Positions 42,864-52,864 of a stretch of DNA of 64,000 bases are shown here, piece by piece. The position numbers were made by a program, and so were the translations under genes. Origin of the DNA: Clostridia bacterium (GTDB taxonomy: Bacteria > Bacillota > Clostridia > Acetivibrionales > DSM-27016); assembly GCA_026414765.1 (NCBI GenBank), contig JAOAIJ010000022.1, positions 92,044 through 156,043 of the forward strand. The letters are read 5' to 3'. Every line of letters starts with the position of its first letter. Position 1 is the stretch's first letter. Below the pieces are notes generated by a model that saw nothing but the letters and a program-made list of their open reading frames with translations, had not been told where the DNA came from and made no database searches.

Positions 42864-44732
42864 TTGATAGAACTCAGTAAATTAAGAAATAATACACTCG
42901 GTACAAACATAGTAAAGTATATTGAAATATGTTTTTGGCTGTTTTTTACCATATCGCTTTTTATAAAATGTCTGTATTTCCAAATAACTATCGGCTTAAA
43001 TTCCTTCCCTCTCAATTCTTCACAGAATATTTACATGATGGTTTCCACCTTTGCAATTATTCTGATACTGATATCAATTGTCTTTTTATTTTTTAATAAA
43101 AAAAGATTTTTAGCCCTCTTAATACTCGACATATTACTGACGTTCATCCTTATTTCTGATACTGTTTATTTCAGATACTATCACAATGCCATCACAGTAC
43201 CTGTTTTGTTTCAAATAGGCCTTATTGGTCCGTTGGGGGAAAGTATCAAAGGACTACTTAAAAGCAGCGATCTTATCTTTCTTTCAGATTTACCTTTTAT
43301 GGTTTTGGGTTTTATTTTCTTAACAATTAAAGGAGTAAGAAAACTAAACATTTCCTATAGGTTGATCTGCTTTTTTGTAACCGTAATACTTGGTTTTTCG
43401 ATTTATATTATTAATCTTAACAATATTAACACACTATGGTTTGATTATGACAAGAACCACATAATAAAGGATCTTGGAATATTTTATTTTCACTTTCATG
43501 ATACAAAGACTTATATTAGTGAAAACCTTTTTGAGAATAAAGCTTTATCAGAAGATGAAAAAAAGGAAGTTCATAGTTTTTTTGAAAACAGGATAAACGC
43601 TGCTGGCAACTATAGAGGTGTAGCAAAAGGAAAAAATGTTATCATCATTCAGATGGAAGCCATGCAGGAATACCTGATAAACAGGAAGATTGAAGGCGCA
43701 GAAATCACTCCCAATCTTAACAGGCTTATAAAGGATAGTATATACTTTAAAAACTTGTATTATCAAGTTGGAGGAGGCAATACTTCCGACGCGGAATTCC
43801 TCTGTAACACATCTCAATACCCGGCAGAACAAGGGGCTGTTTATTTCAGGTATCCTGTCAATACATACCATACACTGCCAAAAATACTGAAAAACAATGG
43901 TTATTCCTCATATGTTTTTCATGCATACCACCCCAGTTTCTGGAACAGGACTGTAATGTATAAAACTATTGGCTTTGATACCTTTGTAAGCGACAAGGAC
44001 TATAAATCGGATCAAGTAATCGGTTTTGGCCTAAACGACATATCATTCTTCAGGCAGTCACTGAAAAAAATAGAAAGAAATAGACCTTTTTATGGTTTTT
44101 TTGTAACCTTGTCAAGCCACTATGCCTATGCACCGTTCAAATATTATGAATTTAATGTCGGGCGCTATGAGAATACTGACCTGGGTAATTATTTCAAAGC
44201 TGCACATTATGTAGATAAGAGCATTCAAGTAATGATAGAAGAACTAAAAAAACAAAACTTGTATGATAATACTCTTCTGGTTATTTACGGTGACCACCAC
44301 TCGTTTCCGAAAAGCCATGCTGAGGACTTAATCAATTTTTTAGGCATTAATAATAATGATTTTGAATGGATCAAAAATCAAAAAGTTCCGCTAATAATTC
44401 ACTGTCCCGGATTGAATCCAGGAAAAGTGGTCGATACTACCGGAGGGCAAATCGATATCCTGCCTACTGTAGCAAATCTTCTAGGAGTTAATGCACCATA
44501 CGTCTTTGGAAAGGATCTTCTAAACGCAAAAACCGGATACGCAATTCTGAGGAACGGATCTGTAGTCACAGACAGGTATCTCTTTTTAAATGAAAACTCT
44601 TCTGTGTATGATATTGACAATGGAAATCTCCTTGACTTCTTTAAATATAAAACTGAAATACTTCATTTCCAGAGAGAGTTGAAAATCTCAGATATAGTTC
44701 TGGAAAAGAATGCTTTTAAAAACCTGCCTTGA
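42864..44732 (+). CDS. LtaS-type membrane sulfatase / lipoteichoic acid synthase homologue 1
   Basis: About 622 residues. Five transmembrane helices fill the first ~210 residues, then an extracellular sulfatase-fold domain with NVIIIQMEAMQEY, the nucleophile region GGNTSDAEFLCNTSQYP and the metal-site motif VIYGDHHSF. LtaS enzymes polymerise glycerol phosphate from phosphatidylglycerol; related enzymes prime the chain. Which role applies here cannot be told. I choose TTG 42864, with GGGGG 8 nt upstream. Its strand is opposite to both neighbouring blocks. Confidence 0.88.
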   Translation: MIELSKLRNNTLGTNIVKYIEICFWLFFTISLFIKCLYFQITIGLNSFPLNSSQNIYMMVSTFAIILILISIVFLFFNKKRFLALLILDILLTFILISDTVYFRYYHNAITVPVLFQIGLIGPLGESIKGLLKSSDLIFLSDLPFMVLGFIFLTIKGVRKLNISYRLICFFVTVILGFSIYIINLNNINTLWFDYDKNHIIKDLGIFYFHFHDTKTYISENLFENKALSEDEKKEVHSFFENRINAAGNYRGVAKGKNVIIIQMEAMQEYLINRKIEGAEITPNLNRLIKDSIYFKNLYYQVGGGNTSDAEFLCNTSQYPAEQGAVYFRYPVNTYHTLPKILKNNGYSSYVFHAYHPSFWNRTVMYKTIGFDTFVSDKDYKSDQVIGFGLNDISFFRQSLKKIERNRPFYGFFVTLSSHYAYAPFKYYEFNVGRYENTDLGNYFKAAHYVDKSIQVMIEELKKQNLYDNTLLVIYGDHHSFPKSHAEDLINFLGINNNDFEWIKNQKVPLIIHCPGLNPGKVVDTTGGQIDILPTVANLLGVNAPYVFGKDLLNAKTGYAILRNGSVVTDRYLFLNENSSVYDIDNGNLLDFFKYKTEILHFQRELKISDIVLEKNAFKNLP

Positions 44733-44776
44733 TTATTTATACTTCAAAGCGATTCCCACATTATGCCATTTATTTA

Positions 44777-44827
44777 TTGTTGAAAAGTCTACTCCGATAG
44801 TATAAACTTAACTTTGGCTAAGTTTAT
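44777..44827 (+). promoter_or_regulatory. Promoter with overlapping dyad before the second LtaS-type gene
   Basis: TTGTTG and TATAAA are spaced by 18 bp. A dyad ATAAACTTA/TAAGTTTAT with an 8-nt centre (44802-44827) overlaps the -10 and the expected start site. The layout is that of a repressor-controlled promoter, and implies the two LtaS genes are separately regulated. Confidence 0.42.
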
Positions 44828-44904
44828 GTAAAACTGTCATACGCCATGTTTTTGCAGAGTTTATATAAATCACCAAGTGTATATAGGATTATGGAGGTCC
44901 TGCA

Positions 44905-46776
44905 TTGATGATAAATTTTAAGATAAACCATATCAATAGTAAAAAAATACTTTTCTTTGCAGAATTATCATACTATTTTCTATTTTTATCCAGCATAATG
45001 GTAAAGTTTTTTTACTTCCAGTTTTCATCAGGTGCCAGCATCAGACCTTATTCACACATAGCCAATATAAAGATGCTTTCTGTTTCTTTTGCTGTTTTAC
45101 TTATCATATCATCATTTGTAATGCTTTTCGGCAAATACCGGTTTGCAGCACTTTTTATACTTGATATGTTTCTTACCCTTATTTTGGTTTCAGATACGCT
45201 CTATTTCAGGTATTTTAATAATGCTATCACTATCCCAGTGCTATACCAGGCAACATTTCTTGATTCACTAGGTGAAAGTATATTGAATCTTGTATATAAA
45301 AAGGATGCAGTATTTATTATTGATATCCCAGTTTTTATTGCAGGATTGATATTCATTTTGAAGAACGGAGTAAGGAAAATCAATGTAAAAGAGAGGCTGA
45401 TTTCCACTTTTGCCTTAGCTTTGACAGGCATTATACTATATCAGCTTGTTGTTATGCAGATTAACACTACCATGTCCAGATTCGATCAGAACTATACGAT
45501 TAAACAACGCGGCATTATGACCTTCCATGTTGAAGATATAAAATTATTTTTGAAAGAAAACGTATTTACCAAGAAATCTCTCACAAGCAGTGAGAGTAAA
45601 GTATTTGACAGTTTCTTCAAAAATAAAGCTTCCAAAGATAATAAGGAAAAGAATTTTCATGAGCTTTCAAAAGGTAAAAATATTATTGTTATCCAATCAG
45701 AAGCACTGCAAACTTTCCTTATAAACACCACAATAAACGGTAAAGAGATTACTCCTAATCTAAACAGGTTAATAAAGGATAGTGCTTTTTTTGATAATAT
45801 TTACTATCAGTCTGCAACCGGAAAAACTGCCGATGCCGAATTCATAACCAACAACTCCCTCTACGCTGCAAAAACAGGCACTGCGTACATCAGGTTCCCA
45901 AACAATGACTATTACTCACTGGCAAATATTCTGAAAAACCAAAATTATAAATCATATGCTTTCCATGCATATGACCCGGGCTTCTGGAACAGAACCGTTA
46001 TGTACCGTTCTCTGGGTTTCAATAATTTCTTTAGCAAAAAGGATTTTGTCAATGATGACACTATCAGCTGGGGACTTAGCGATAAATCATTTTTCAGACA
46101 ATCTTTGGATAAGCTCAGCGGCAAAGATCCATTCTATGCGTTTATGGTTACACTCTCGAGCCATTACCCTTTTGATTTCTTTAAAGATTTTGATTTTAAT
46201 GTAGGTAAATATGAAAACACATTCTTTGGTAATTATCTGAAAGGTGAAAACTATGCAGACAGTTGTATCGGTATACTTATCGATGAGCTAAAAAGCCGGG
46301 GAATCTATGATAATACGCTTTTAGTCATATATGGTGACCATTATGGAATACCTAGACTTGAAGCGGGCAGCCAACTGATGGATTTTTCCGGGAAAAACTT
46401 TACACCTTATGAATGGACAAGACTCCAAAAGGTTCCGTTAATAATTCACTACCCTGGTCTGAAAAATGGACAAACTCTCGGTATAACCGGTGGACAGGTT
46501 GATATCCTTCCTACTATAGCAAATCTTATGGGGTTTGAAGTTCCTTATGCTCTGGGCAAGGATCTGTTCAATTCTGTCAAAGGTTACGCAGTATTGAGAG
46601 ACGGATCTGTAATAACAGATGAATATATGTACTTGAGTGAAACAACAAAAGTGTATGATTCTAAGAGTGGCAAATTACTGGATACTGAAAAATACAGAAA
46701 AGAATTTCGCTCCTATCAGCAGGAGTTGGAAATATCGGATATCATATTACAGAAGAATGCATTTAAAAAGAAGTAA
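44905..46776 (+). CDS. LtaS-type membrane sulfatase / lipoteichoic acid synthase homologue 2
   Basis: A 623-residue paralogue of the preceding gene with the same five-helix N-terminus and extracellular sulfatase domain: NIIVIQSEALQTF, the canonical nucleophile region TGKTADAEFITNNSLY and the metal site VIYGDHYGIP. The two proteins are clearly related along the full length (YALGKDLFNS versus YVFGKDLLNA; both end EISDIxLxKNAFK-like). GGAGG precedes the ATG. The motif GKT here is closer to known LtaS than the GNT of the first copy. Confidence 0.89.
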   Translation: MMINFKINHINSKKILFFAELSYYFLFLSSIMVKFFYFQFSSGASIRPYSHIANIKMLSVSFAVLLIISSFVMLFGKYRFAALFILDMFLTLILVSDTLYFRYFNNAITIPVLYQATFLDSLGESILNLVYKKDAVFIIDIPVFIAGLIFILKNGVRKINVKERLISTFALALTGIILYQLVVMQINTTMSRFDQNYTIKQRGIMTFHVEDIKLFLKENVFTKKSLTSSESKVFDSFFKNKASKDNKEKNFHELSKGKNIIVIQSEALQTFLINTTINGKEITPNLNRLIKDSAFFDNIYYQSATGKTADAEFITNNSLYAAKTGTAYIRFPNNDYYSLANILKNQNYKSYAFHAYDPGFWNRTVMYRSLGFNNFFSKKDFVNDDTISWGLSDKSFFRQSLDKLSGKDPFYAFMVTLSSHYPFDFFKDFDFNVGKYENTFFGNYLKGENYADSCIGILIDELKSRGIYDNTLLVIYGDHYGIPRLEAGSQLMDFSGKNFTPYEWTRLQKVPLIIHYPGLKNGQTLGITGGQVDILPTIANLMGFEVPYALGKDLFNSVKGYAVLRDGSVITDEYMYLSETTKVYDSKSGKLLDTEKYRKEFRSYQQELEISDIILQKNAFKKK

Positions 46777-46822
46777 TCGGTCTTTTTAAGAACTAGTGAA
46801 GTTTAAGACATTCTATTTGATT

Positions 46823-46855
46823 AAAGGGGGCTGATGCTAATAATCTCCCCCTTTT
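46823..46855. terminator. Convergent terminator between LtaS gene 2 and recX
   Basis: AAAGGGGG and CCCCCTTT arms with a 16-nt loop lie between the converging genes and overlap the last codons and stop of recX. On the plus strand CCCCCTTTT gives a short T-run. Confidence 0.55.
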
Positions 46856-47460
46856 GCTACTTTTCTCACTACCTGCTCTATTAGTCCGCGACTAAACCCC
46901 CTATGCATTAGAAAGGAATACGCTTTTTTAGTTATTTTCTCATCATTCAAATCATACTTGCCAAACTTCTTTCTTATCAGTACTTCTGCAAGACTGTATT
47001 CATCAAGCTCCCAGCTATCAAGTATCTCATCTATTACCCACGCTTCAATACCTTTGCTCTGCAGTTCTGATTTCAGCAGTTTTTTTGATTTGGGTTTAAG
47101 TTTACTTCTATCATATATGTATTTCTGTGCATAAATCTTGTCATTTAGATATCCCATTGAATTAAGCTCTTCGATTACACCGTTTATTGTTTCTATGTCA
47201 AAACCATTATCACTCAGTCTACTCTCTACTTCCTTTGTTGTTCTGATTTTCAAAGATAGAAATTTTATAGCCGCGAATTTAGCTGAGTTAAAATTAACAT
47301 TCTGCTTTATATACTCAATATCTTCAGGTGAAATTTCTTTCTCCTCATACAAATTCAAACGGAAATACTCTTCTTCAGAGATAGAAAATGAGTAGCTGCC
47401 ATCCACATAAACTGAATATCTGCCTTTATTCTTTTGCTTTTCTACTGATGTAATCTGCAT
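46837..47460 (-). CDS. recX: RecX, regulator of RecA
   Basis: A 207-residue RecX made of helical repeats. The sequence RTTKEVESRLSDNGFDIETI and GYLNDKIYAQKYIYDRSKLK are family motifs. RecX modulates RecA filaments. It follows recA by 103 bp, in which a hairpin lies, an arrangement also known in other bacteria where it reduces recX expression. Confidence 0.93.
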   Translation of the reverse strand: MQITSVEKQKNKGRYSVYVDGSYSFSISEEEYFRLNLYEEKEISPEDIEYIKQNVNFNSAKFAAIKFLSLKIRTTKEVESRLSDNGFDIETINGVIEELNSMGYLNDKIYAQKYIYDRSKLKPKSKKLLKSELQSKGIEAWVIDEILDSWELDEYSLAEVLIRKKFGKYDLNDEKITKKAYSFLMHRGFSRGLIEQVVRKVAKGGDY

Positions 47461-47508
47461 ACCTTCACACCCTTACTACTTCGTTTGTTTATTGCCGGCT
47501 TATAATTT

Positions 47509-47540
47509 AAAGCCTACAGTATCATCATACCATAGGCTTT
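47509..47540. repeat. Hairpin between recA and recX
   Basis: AAAGCCTA/TAGGCTTT with an inner GTAT/ATAC pairing forms a 32-nt hairpin, 23 bp after the recA stop. The T-run on the transcribed strand is only TTT, so partial termination with read-through into recX is the likely outcome. Confidence 0.5.
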
Positions 47541-47563
47541 TTGCGAATACCTTAATTTGAATT

Positions 47564-48613
47564 TTAATCCTCCAGTTCAAAATCCTCTTCATCGTCATCT
47601 GCTGTATGAGCTTCCATACTTTGTAGAAAGGCTTTACTGTAGTTTTCTCTAATTTTAGCTTCTATTTCATTTGTCATATCCTTGTTTTCCTTGAGGAAGT
47701 TCTTCACATTCTCTCTTCCCTGTCCGATCCTCTGTCCACTATATGAGAACCATGCTCCGCTCTTATTAACAATATCAAGATTCACTGCTACATCAAGAAT
47801 ATTTCCTTCCCTCGATATCCCTGCACCGTATATAATGTCAAATTCAGCCTCTTTAAACGGAGGTGCTACTTTATTCTTTACTACTTTTACCTTTGTTCTG
47901 TTTCCTACCATCTCATTGTTCTGTTTTATTGTTTCAATTTTTCTTACATCAAGCCTTACTGAGGAATAGAACTTTAATGCCCGTCCTCCTGGAGTTGTTT
48001 CCGGATTTCCAAACATTATTCCTACCTTTTCTCTTAACTGGTTAATAAATATTGCTGTAGTTTTTGATTTATTTATAACTCCTGCAAGTTTTCTAAGGGC
48101 TTGAGACATAAGTCTTGCCTGTAGCCCAACATGTGAATCACCCATCTCGCCGTCAATTTCAGCTTTCGGCACAAGTGCTGCAACAGAGTCAATAACTATT
48201 ACATCTATAGCACCGCTTCTTACCAGAGCTTCTGCTATTTCTAGAGCCTGCTCACCTGTATCAGGCTGAGATACGATTAAATTCTCTATATCCACACCAA
48301 GCTTCTTTGCATATACAGGATCAAGCGCATGTTCGGCATCAATAAATGCAGCTTCACCGCCTGCTTTCTGTGCTTCTGCTACAATATGCAAAGCAACTGT
48401 CGTTTTACCAGAAGACTCAGGTCCAAATATTTCGACTATCCTTCCTCTTGGAACACCACCTACACCGAGAGCTATATCAAGGCCTAATGCGCCAGTAGGG
48501 ATAACCTCCACATTCATATGTGTACTCTCTCCCAGTTTCATAACCGCACCTTTACCAAACTGCTTTTCTATCTGGCCCAGTGCCATTTCTAAAGCTTTTT
48601 TTCTTTCCATCAT
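47564..48613 (-). CDS. recA: RecA recombinase
   Basis: A 349-residue RecA. Walker A GPESSGKT is at 64-71, and [20 protein letters not shown] covers loops L1/L2 entry. The acidic C-terminal tail ends [11 protein letters not shown]. It forms filaments for strand exchange and LexA cleavage. AGGAGG lies 12 nt before the ATG. The promoter carries a LexA-box-like site, so SOS induction is expected. Confidence 0.98.
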   Translation of the reverse strand: MMERKKALEMALGQIEKQFGKGAVMKLGESTHMNVEVIPTGALGLDIALGVGGVPRGRIVEIFGPESSGKTTVALHIVAEAQKAGGEAAFIDAEHALDPVYAKKLGVDIENLIVSQPDTGEQALEIAEALVRSGAIDVIVIDSVAALVPKAEIDGEMGDSHVGLQARLMSQALRKLAGVINKSKTTAIFINQLREKVGIMFGNPETTPGGRALKFYSSVRLDVRKIETIKQNNEMVGNRTKVKVVKNKVAPPFKEAEFDIIYGAGISREGNILDVAVNLDIVNKSGAWFSYSGQRIGQGRENVKNFLKENKDMTNEIEAKIRENYSKAFLQSMEAHTADDDEEDFELED

Positions 48614-48643
48614 AATATATGTTAACCTCCTAAAGAGTTAATC

Positions 48644-48655
48644 GAACATCTGTTC
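48644..48655 (-). promoter_or_regulatory. LexA/SOS box of recA
   Basis: GAACAGATGTTC fits GAACNNNNGTTC exactly, flanked by CG on one side as in the Gram-positive SOS box. It lies just downstream of the -10 of the recA promoter, so LexA binding would block initiation. Confidence 0.75.
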
Positions 48656-48661
48656 TTATTT

Positions 48662-48690
48662 ATTATATATTATATTAATACCTGAGTCAA
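48662..48690 (-). promoter_or_regulatory. recA promoter (sigma-A)
   Basis: TTGACT and TATAAT are separated by exactly 17 bp. The transcript would start inside or next to the SOS box, about 40 bp before recA. It lies in the 95-bp gap after murJ. Confidence 0.75.
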
Positions 48691-48707
48691 CATATTTTTG
48701 TATTATT

Positions 48708-50318
48708 TTACCTGTCTCTGCCAAATAATTTTTTATAAAATGAATGCACTTTTCCCTTTATTTTATTAAGGGTGTAGGTAGCTTCCTCAATCCTCATTAC
48801 AGTAACCATTGTGAAGTAAGTCAACACCCCCAGCGTTACTTCTCCAAAAAGTATTAACAGTTCTTTTGACTTTCCGTACGTACTGATTTTCCCGGTATAT
48901 TGGACAGGCAATGCATTATTTATCAGAAACAAGACTACACCCATAATAATAGCAGCAAATGCAATTTTCCCCATAAAAGTGAAAACTTTATCCAAACCTA
49001 ACCCTTTCATTCTTTTGTTCAAAATGCTTGTCAGTATGACAACATTCAATATGCTTGCAATTGAGTACGAAAGGGACATGCCTGCAGCATGCAGGTTTGT
49101 CATATTGATAAATGTATAGTTAAGAACAGCTGTTAGAAATATGGTGCCTACTCCCACATACAAAGGCGTCTTTGTATCATTGCTTGCATAAAATGCCCTG
49201 TTGATTATGGCAAGCATTGAATGTGATATAACAGCTATAGAAAAAAACAAAAGAATCTTGCCGGTTTCTGAAAGCAATACTCTGTCAATCCCATCAGTCC
49301 ACTTGTAGATTGCATTTATAATAGGTTTATTCAATGCTACAATCCCGACTGCTGAAGGAATGGTGAAAAAGGATACTGATTTAAGTCCTTTTACCAGGAG
49401 ATTCTTATACCCGTCAACATCTTTAAGAGCCAGTTTTTCTGAAAGTGACGGAAGTAAGGCCGTCCCTATGCCTACGGCAAATATACCGAAAGGCATCTGC
49501 CATACATCATTCGCCATAGTATATGCAGAAACACTGCCTGCTGTAAGTAGTGCCGTAAAATACGAGGAAACAAGAACATTTATCTGGTATATTGCTGATG
49601 ATAGAAAGGACGGTATGGCAAGCTTGTATAATCTTATAAATCCGGAGTGTTTTATATGGATTCTAAATCTATAGTATTTCAGGTTTCTAAAAGCAAAGGA
49701 TAACTGAAAGAGGAAATAAACGGCTGCACTGCACATTATCCCTGTAACAACTTTTTCTACTCCGTATCTACCCAGCAATAAAATGCTTATTGCGCTCCCT
49801 ACGTTATATAGTGACGGTCCATAAGCAGCTGCTGCAAACCTCTGATATGAATTAAGCACCCCGTTCATTAACCCTGCAAGCATGATAAAAGCAACAGAAG
49901 GAAAAAGAATTCTTGTACATGTTACTGTCAGCGCTTTTGTCTGCGCATCAAATCTCGGAGCCATAAAATTTACAATCTGTGGAGAAAAAATAATACCCAG
50001 TAAACTGATAATAGTCATTCCGATAAAGGTAACGTTAATAAATGTACCTACTGCTTTCCAGCCATCTTCCTCTTCCTTTTTAGCAATATACCCGGTCAGG
50101 ACAGGAATGAGTGCCGCCGAAATAGCGCCTCCCAGTAAAAGATTGTACATAAAATCAGTAATTCTGAAGGACATAAAAAATGCATCTGTCTGGTGTTTAT
50201 CCGCTATAAGATTAGGTATGAATGTTGATCTTAAGAATCCCGTCACACGGCTTAAAGCAAGAGCAGACATCACTATGAGTGCTGCGCCTGCCACTCTTTT
50301 CTTTTGTGTATTACCCAA
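48708..50318 (-). CDS. murJ: MurJ/MviN lipid II flippase
   Basis: About 536 residues with 14 transmembrane helices and the MurJ N-terminus (LIVMSALALSRVTGFLRSTF; DAFFMSFRITDFMYNLLLGG). It moves lipid II across the membrane. The start is TTG 50318 with GGGAGG 6 nt upstream; a TTG at 50333 overlaps that site. Its place between cinA and recA, which are usually adjacent, is unusual and may be lineage-specific. Confidence 0.92.
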   Translation of the reverse strand: MGNTQKKRVAGAALIVMSALALSRVTGFLRSTFIPNLIADKHQTDAFFMSFRITDFMYNLLLGGAISAALIPVLTGYIAKKEEEDGWKAVGTFINVTFIGMTIISLLGIIFSPQIVNFMAPRFDAQTKALTVTCTRILFPSVAFIMLAGLMNGVLNSYQRFAAAAYGPSLYNVGSAISILLLGRYGVEKVVTGIMCSAAVYFLFQLSFAFRNLKYYRFRIHIKHSGFIRLYKLAIPSFLSSAIYQINVLVSSYFTALLTAGSVSAYTMANDVWQMPFGIFAVGIGTALLPSLSEKLALKDVDGYKNLLVKGLKSVSFFTIPSAVGIVALNKPIINAIYKWTDGIDRVLLSETGKILLFFSIAVISHSMLAIINRAFYASNDTKTPLYVGVGTIFLTAVLNYTFINMTNLHAAGMSLSYSIASILNVVILTSILNKRMKGLGLDKVFTFMGKIAFAAIIMGVVLFLINNALPVQYTGKISTYGKSKELLILFGEVTLGVLTYFTMVTVMRIEEATYTLNKIKGKVHSFYKKLFGRDR

Positions 50319-50355
50319 AGTAGTTCCTCCCAAAAGTATAATTGACTATGTGCAG

Positions 50356-51591
50356 TTATCTGTTTACAATGTGTTGTCTTATCATATCAAAGGCGTGCAG
50401 AATAGTAACGTTACGTATTCTTTCACGGGAACCCCACAGCCTCAATTCTTTACACTCTTCATTTTTATCACTGGCAAGTGCCACATATACAAGTCCTACC
50501 GGCTTTTCTTCAGTACCCCCGCCCGGTCCGGCAATTCCAGTAATCGATAATCCCAAATCAGTACCTGCAAGTTTTCTTACCCCTGCCGCCATCTCTATCG
50601 CTGTCTCCCTGCTAACCGCACCGTATTTATCGAGAGTCTCTGGCTTTACTCCCAGATTCTCAACCTTGGATTCATTGCTATACGATACTATGCCTCTACT
50701 GAATATTCTTGATATACCCGGCACGGAAGTCAGTCTTCCTGCTGCCAGTCCACCGGTACAGGATTCCGCAAAAGCTATGGTGATATTATGCTTGAGAAGA
50801 AGTTCACCCGTTACTTCATCCATACTCTTATTATCGGCTGAATATACTGTATTTCCAAGTCTTTTCTTTATTTCATTTATTACAGGATTTATTATGCTTT
50901 CCGCTTCTTCTTCATTGCTGCATTTTGCAGTCAGCCTTAGTGTAACCTCTCCCTCTTTGGCATATGGGGCTATTGTAGGATTTGTCTGCTTTGTAATAAG
51001 GTCGATAATTTTTTCCTCCATGGCAGACTCCCCTATCCCAAATATTCTTACATATTTTGAGACCAGAAGATAACTTGCTTTTTCTCTAAAATATGGGATA
51101 ACAGTATCTTCAAACATAGGTTTCATCTCTGAAGGAGGTCCTGGAAGCATTATTACCGTTTTCCCATCTGACTCGAATATACAGCCCGGAGCCGTTCCGT
51201 TATTGTTTTCCATGACAATGCAGCCTTCGGGTAAATACGCCTGTTTGATATTATTATCACTCATAGGACGATTCAGTCTGTAAAAAAACTGTTGGATCTT
51301 TTCCAAACTTTCATTATGCAATACAAGCTTCTTATTGAAAAGTTCCGCAACAGTCTCCTTTGTCAGGTCATCCTGTGTAGGACCGAGGCCTCCTGTCATA
51401 ATGACTACATCAGAACGATTTAGAGCGATATTAAGACACTCCTTGAGTCTTCCCGGGTTATCTCCGACTACGCTGTGATAATAAACACCGACACCTACAT
51501 CCGGAAGTCTTGAAGATATGTACTGTGCGTTAGTATTGGCAATCTGCCCCATAAGCAGCTCAGTCCCAACTGCCAGAATTTCTGCATTCAT
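50356..51591 (-). CDS. cinA: CinA, ADP-ribose pyrophosphatase / NMN deamidase-type protein
   Basis: A 411-residue two-domain CinA. The N-terminal MoCF-like domain has [20 protein letters not shown] and [15 protein letters not shown]; the C-terminal deamidase domain has [20 protein letters not shown] and [20 protein letters not shown]. It recycles pyridine nucleotides and is co-transcribed with recA in many Firmicutes. AGGAGA precedes the ATG. Confidence 0.95.
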   Translation of the reverse strand: MNAEILAVGTELLMGQIANTNAQYISSRLPDVGVGVYYHSVVGDNPGRLKECLNIALNRSDVVIMTGGLGPTQDDLTKETVAELFNKKLVLHNESLEKIQQFFYRLNRPMSDNNIKQAYLPEGCIVMENNNGTAPGCIFESDGKTVIMLPGPPSEMKPMFEDTVIPYFREKASYLLVSKYVRIFGIGESAMEEKIIDLITKQTNPTIAPYAKEGEVTLRLTAKCSNEEEAESIINPVINEIKKRLGNTVYSADNKSMDEVTGELLLKHNITIAFAESCTGGLAAGRLTSVPGISRIFSRGIVSYSNESKVENLGVKPETLDKYGAVSRETAIEMAAGVRKLAGTDLGLSITGIAGPGGGTEEKPVGLVYVALASDKNEECKELRLWGSRERIRNVTILHAFDMIRQHIVNR

Positions 51592-51752
51592 AATTTATCT
51601 CCTATCAAAATAGTATTAACAACAATATATTAGTTAAGAACTTCTATCAGCATCAAAGTTATCAATATATCATAATTACAATGACATAATTCTAATATAT
51701 TATATCAGTTCAATAAATAATTAATCAATAAACTTTATAAACCAAGAATTTT

Positions 51753-51781
51753 GTTTTGACTTCTCACTTATGAGGTATAAT
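51753..51781 (+). promoter_or_regulatory. Candidate ldh promoter
   Basis: A perfect TATAAT (51776-51781) lies about 78 bp before ldh, in the 267-bp gap with cinA. The upstream GTTTTGACT can be read as a -35 with a spacer of 14-17 bp depending on register, so the -35 is uncertain. Confidence 0.45.
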
Positions 51782-51858
51782 AGTATTGAATATACCAGAT
51801 AAATATTGCTCTTTTATCAAAACATGCTCCCTGTAACATATGAAAAGGAGGAATAATA

Positions 51859-52809
51859 ATGACCAATAAATCCATAAGTAAAGTAACTGTCGTGGGTGCC
51901 GGCTTTGTAGGTTCAACTACTGCATACACACTAATGTTAAGCGGTCTCATTTCGGAAATAGTTTTAATTGACGTCAATGCAGGCAAAGCCGAAGGTGAAG
52001 TAATGGATATGAATCACGGTATGCCCTTTGTAAGACCGGTTAAGATATATTCAGGAAGTTATGAAGATTGTACAGGCTCGGATATTGTCATAATAACTGC
52101 AGGTGCAAATCAGAAGCCCGGCGAAACAAGAATAGATCTTGTACAAAAAAATACAGCCATATTTAAGAATATCATAAGTGAAATAGTAAAACATAATAAT
52201 GATTGCATACTTCTTGTAGTAACTAACCCGGTTGATATTCTTACATATGTAACCTCTAAAATTTCCGGATTTCCAAAAAACAAGGTCATCGGTTCAGGTA
52301 CTGTACTTGATACAGCACGTTTCAGATATCTTCTGGGCGATCATGTATGTATCGATACCCGCAACGTTCATGCATACATAATCGGAGAACATGGAGATAC
52401 CGAGGTCCCCACCTGGAGTCTTACCAATATTGCCGGAATCCCAATGGACAGATACTGTGAGGAATGCGGGAATTGTAAGGATAATCTTTCAAAATTTAAT
52501 ATATATGAGAATGTAAAAAATGCCGCATATCATATTATAGAAAGAAAAGGTGCGACGTATTATGCAGTGGCACTCGCTGTAAGAAGAATTGTTGAAGCAA
52601 TCGTAAGAGATGAAAATTCTATACTGACAGTATCAAGCCTGCTGAATGGCCATTATGGACTTGAAAATGTTTGCCTCAGTCTTCCGACTGTAGTGAACAG
52701 AAACGGTATAGACAGAATTATTGATATTCCCCTGGATAAAAAAGAAATCGAGCTGCTGCAAAAATCAGGTAATTCTTTAAAAGAAGTGATAAATGCTCTT
52801 GACTTATAA
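51859..52809 (+). CDS. ldh: L-lactate dehydrogenase
   Basis: A 316-residue NAD-dependent L-lactate dehydrogenase. It has GAGFVGS (13-19), D39 for NAD binding, the substrate arginine R91 within KPGETRIDL, and the catalytic H178 in [10 protein letters not shown]. Length and motifs favour LDH over malate dehydrogenase. In anaerobes it re-oxidises NADH by reducing pyruvate and is often activated by fructose-1,6-bisphosphate. AAAGGAGG lies just before the ATG, and a terminator follows, so it is a single-gene unit. Confidence 0.95.
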   Translation: MTNKSISKVTVVGAGFVGSTTAYTLMLSGLISEIVLIDVNAGKAEGEVMDMNHGMPFVRPVKIYSGSYEDCTGSDIVIITAGANQKPGETRIDLVQKNTAIFKNIISEIVKHNNDCILLVVTNPVDILTYVTSKISGFPKNKVIGSGTVLDTARFRYLLGDHVCIDTRNVHAYIIGEHGDTEVPTWSLTNIAGIPMDRYCEECGNCKDNLSKFNIYENVKNAAYHIIERKGATYYAVALAVRRIVEAIVRDENSILTVSSLLNGHYGLENVCLSLPTVVNRNGIDRIIDIPLDKKEIELLQKSGNSLKEVINALDL

Positions 52810-52823
52810 ACCAGAATAACACC

Positions 52824-52864
52824 ATAAAAGTTCTGCCGAAATCAACGTCAGAACTTTTATTTTA
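52824..52864 (+). terminator. Terminator downstream of ldh
   Basis: ATAAAAGTTCTG/CAGAACTTTTAT (12 bp, perfect) with a 13-nt loop, followed by TTTA, 14 bp after the ldh stop. Confidence 0.85.

Noticed and set aside
42764..43015. 83-residue minus-strand ORF over the start of LtaS gene 1
   Set aside because: It is antisense to the membrane domain of the sulfatase and shows no family features.
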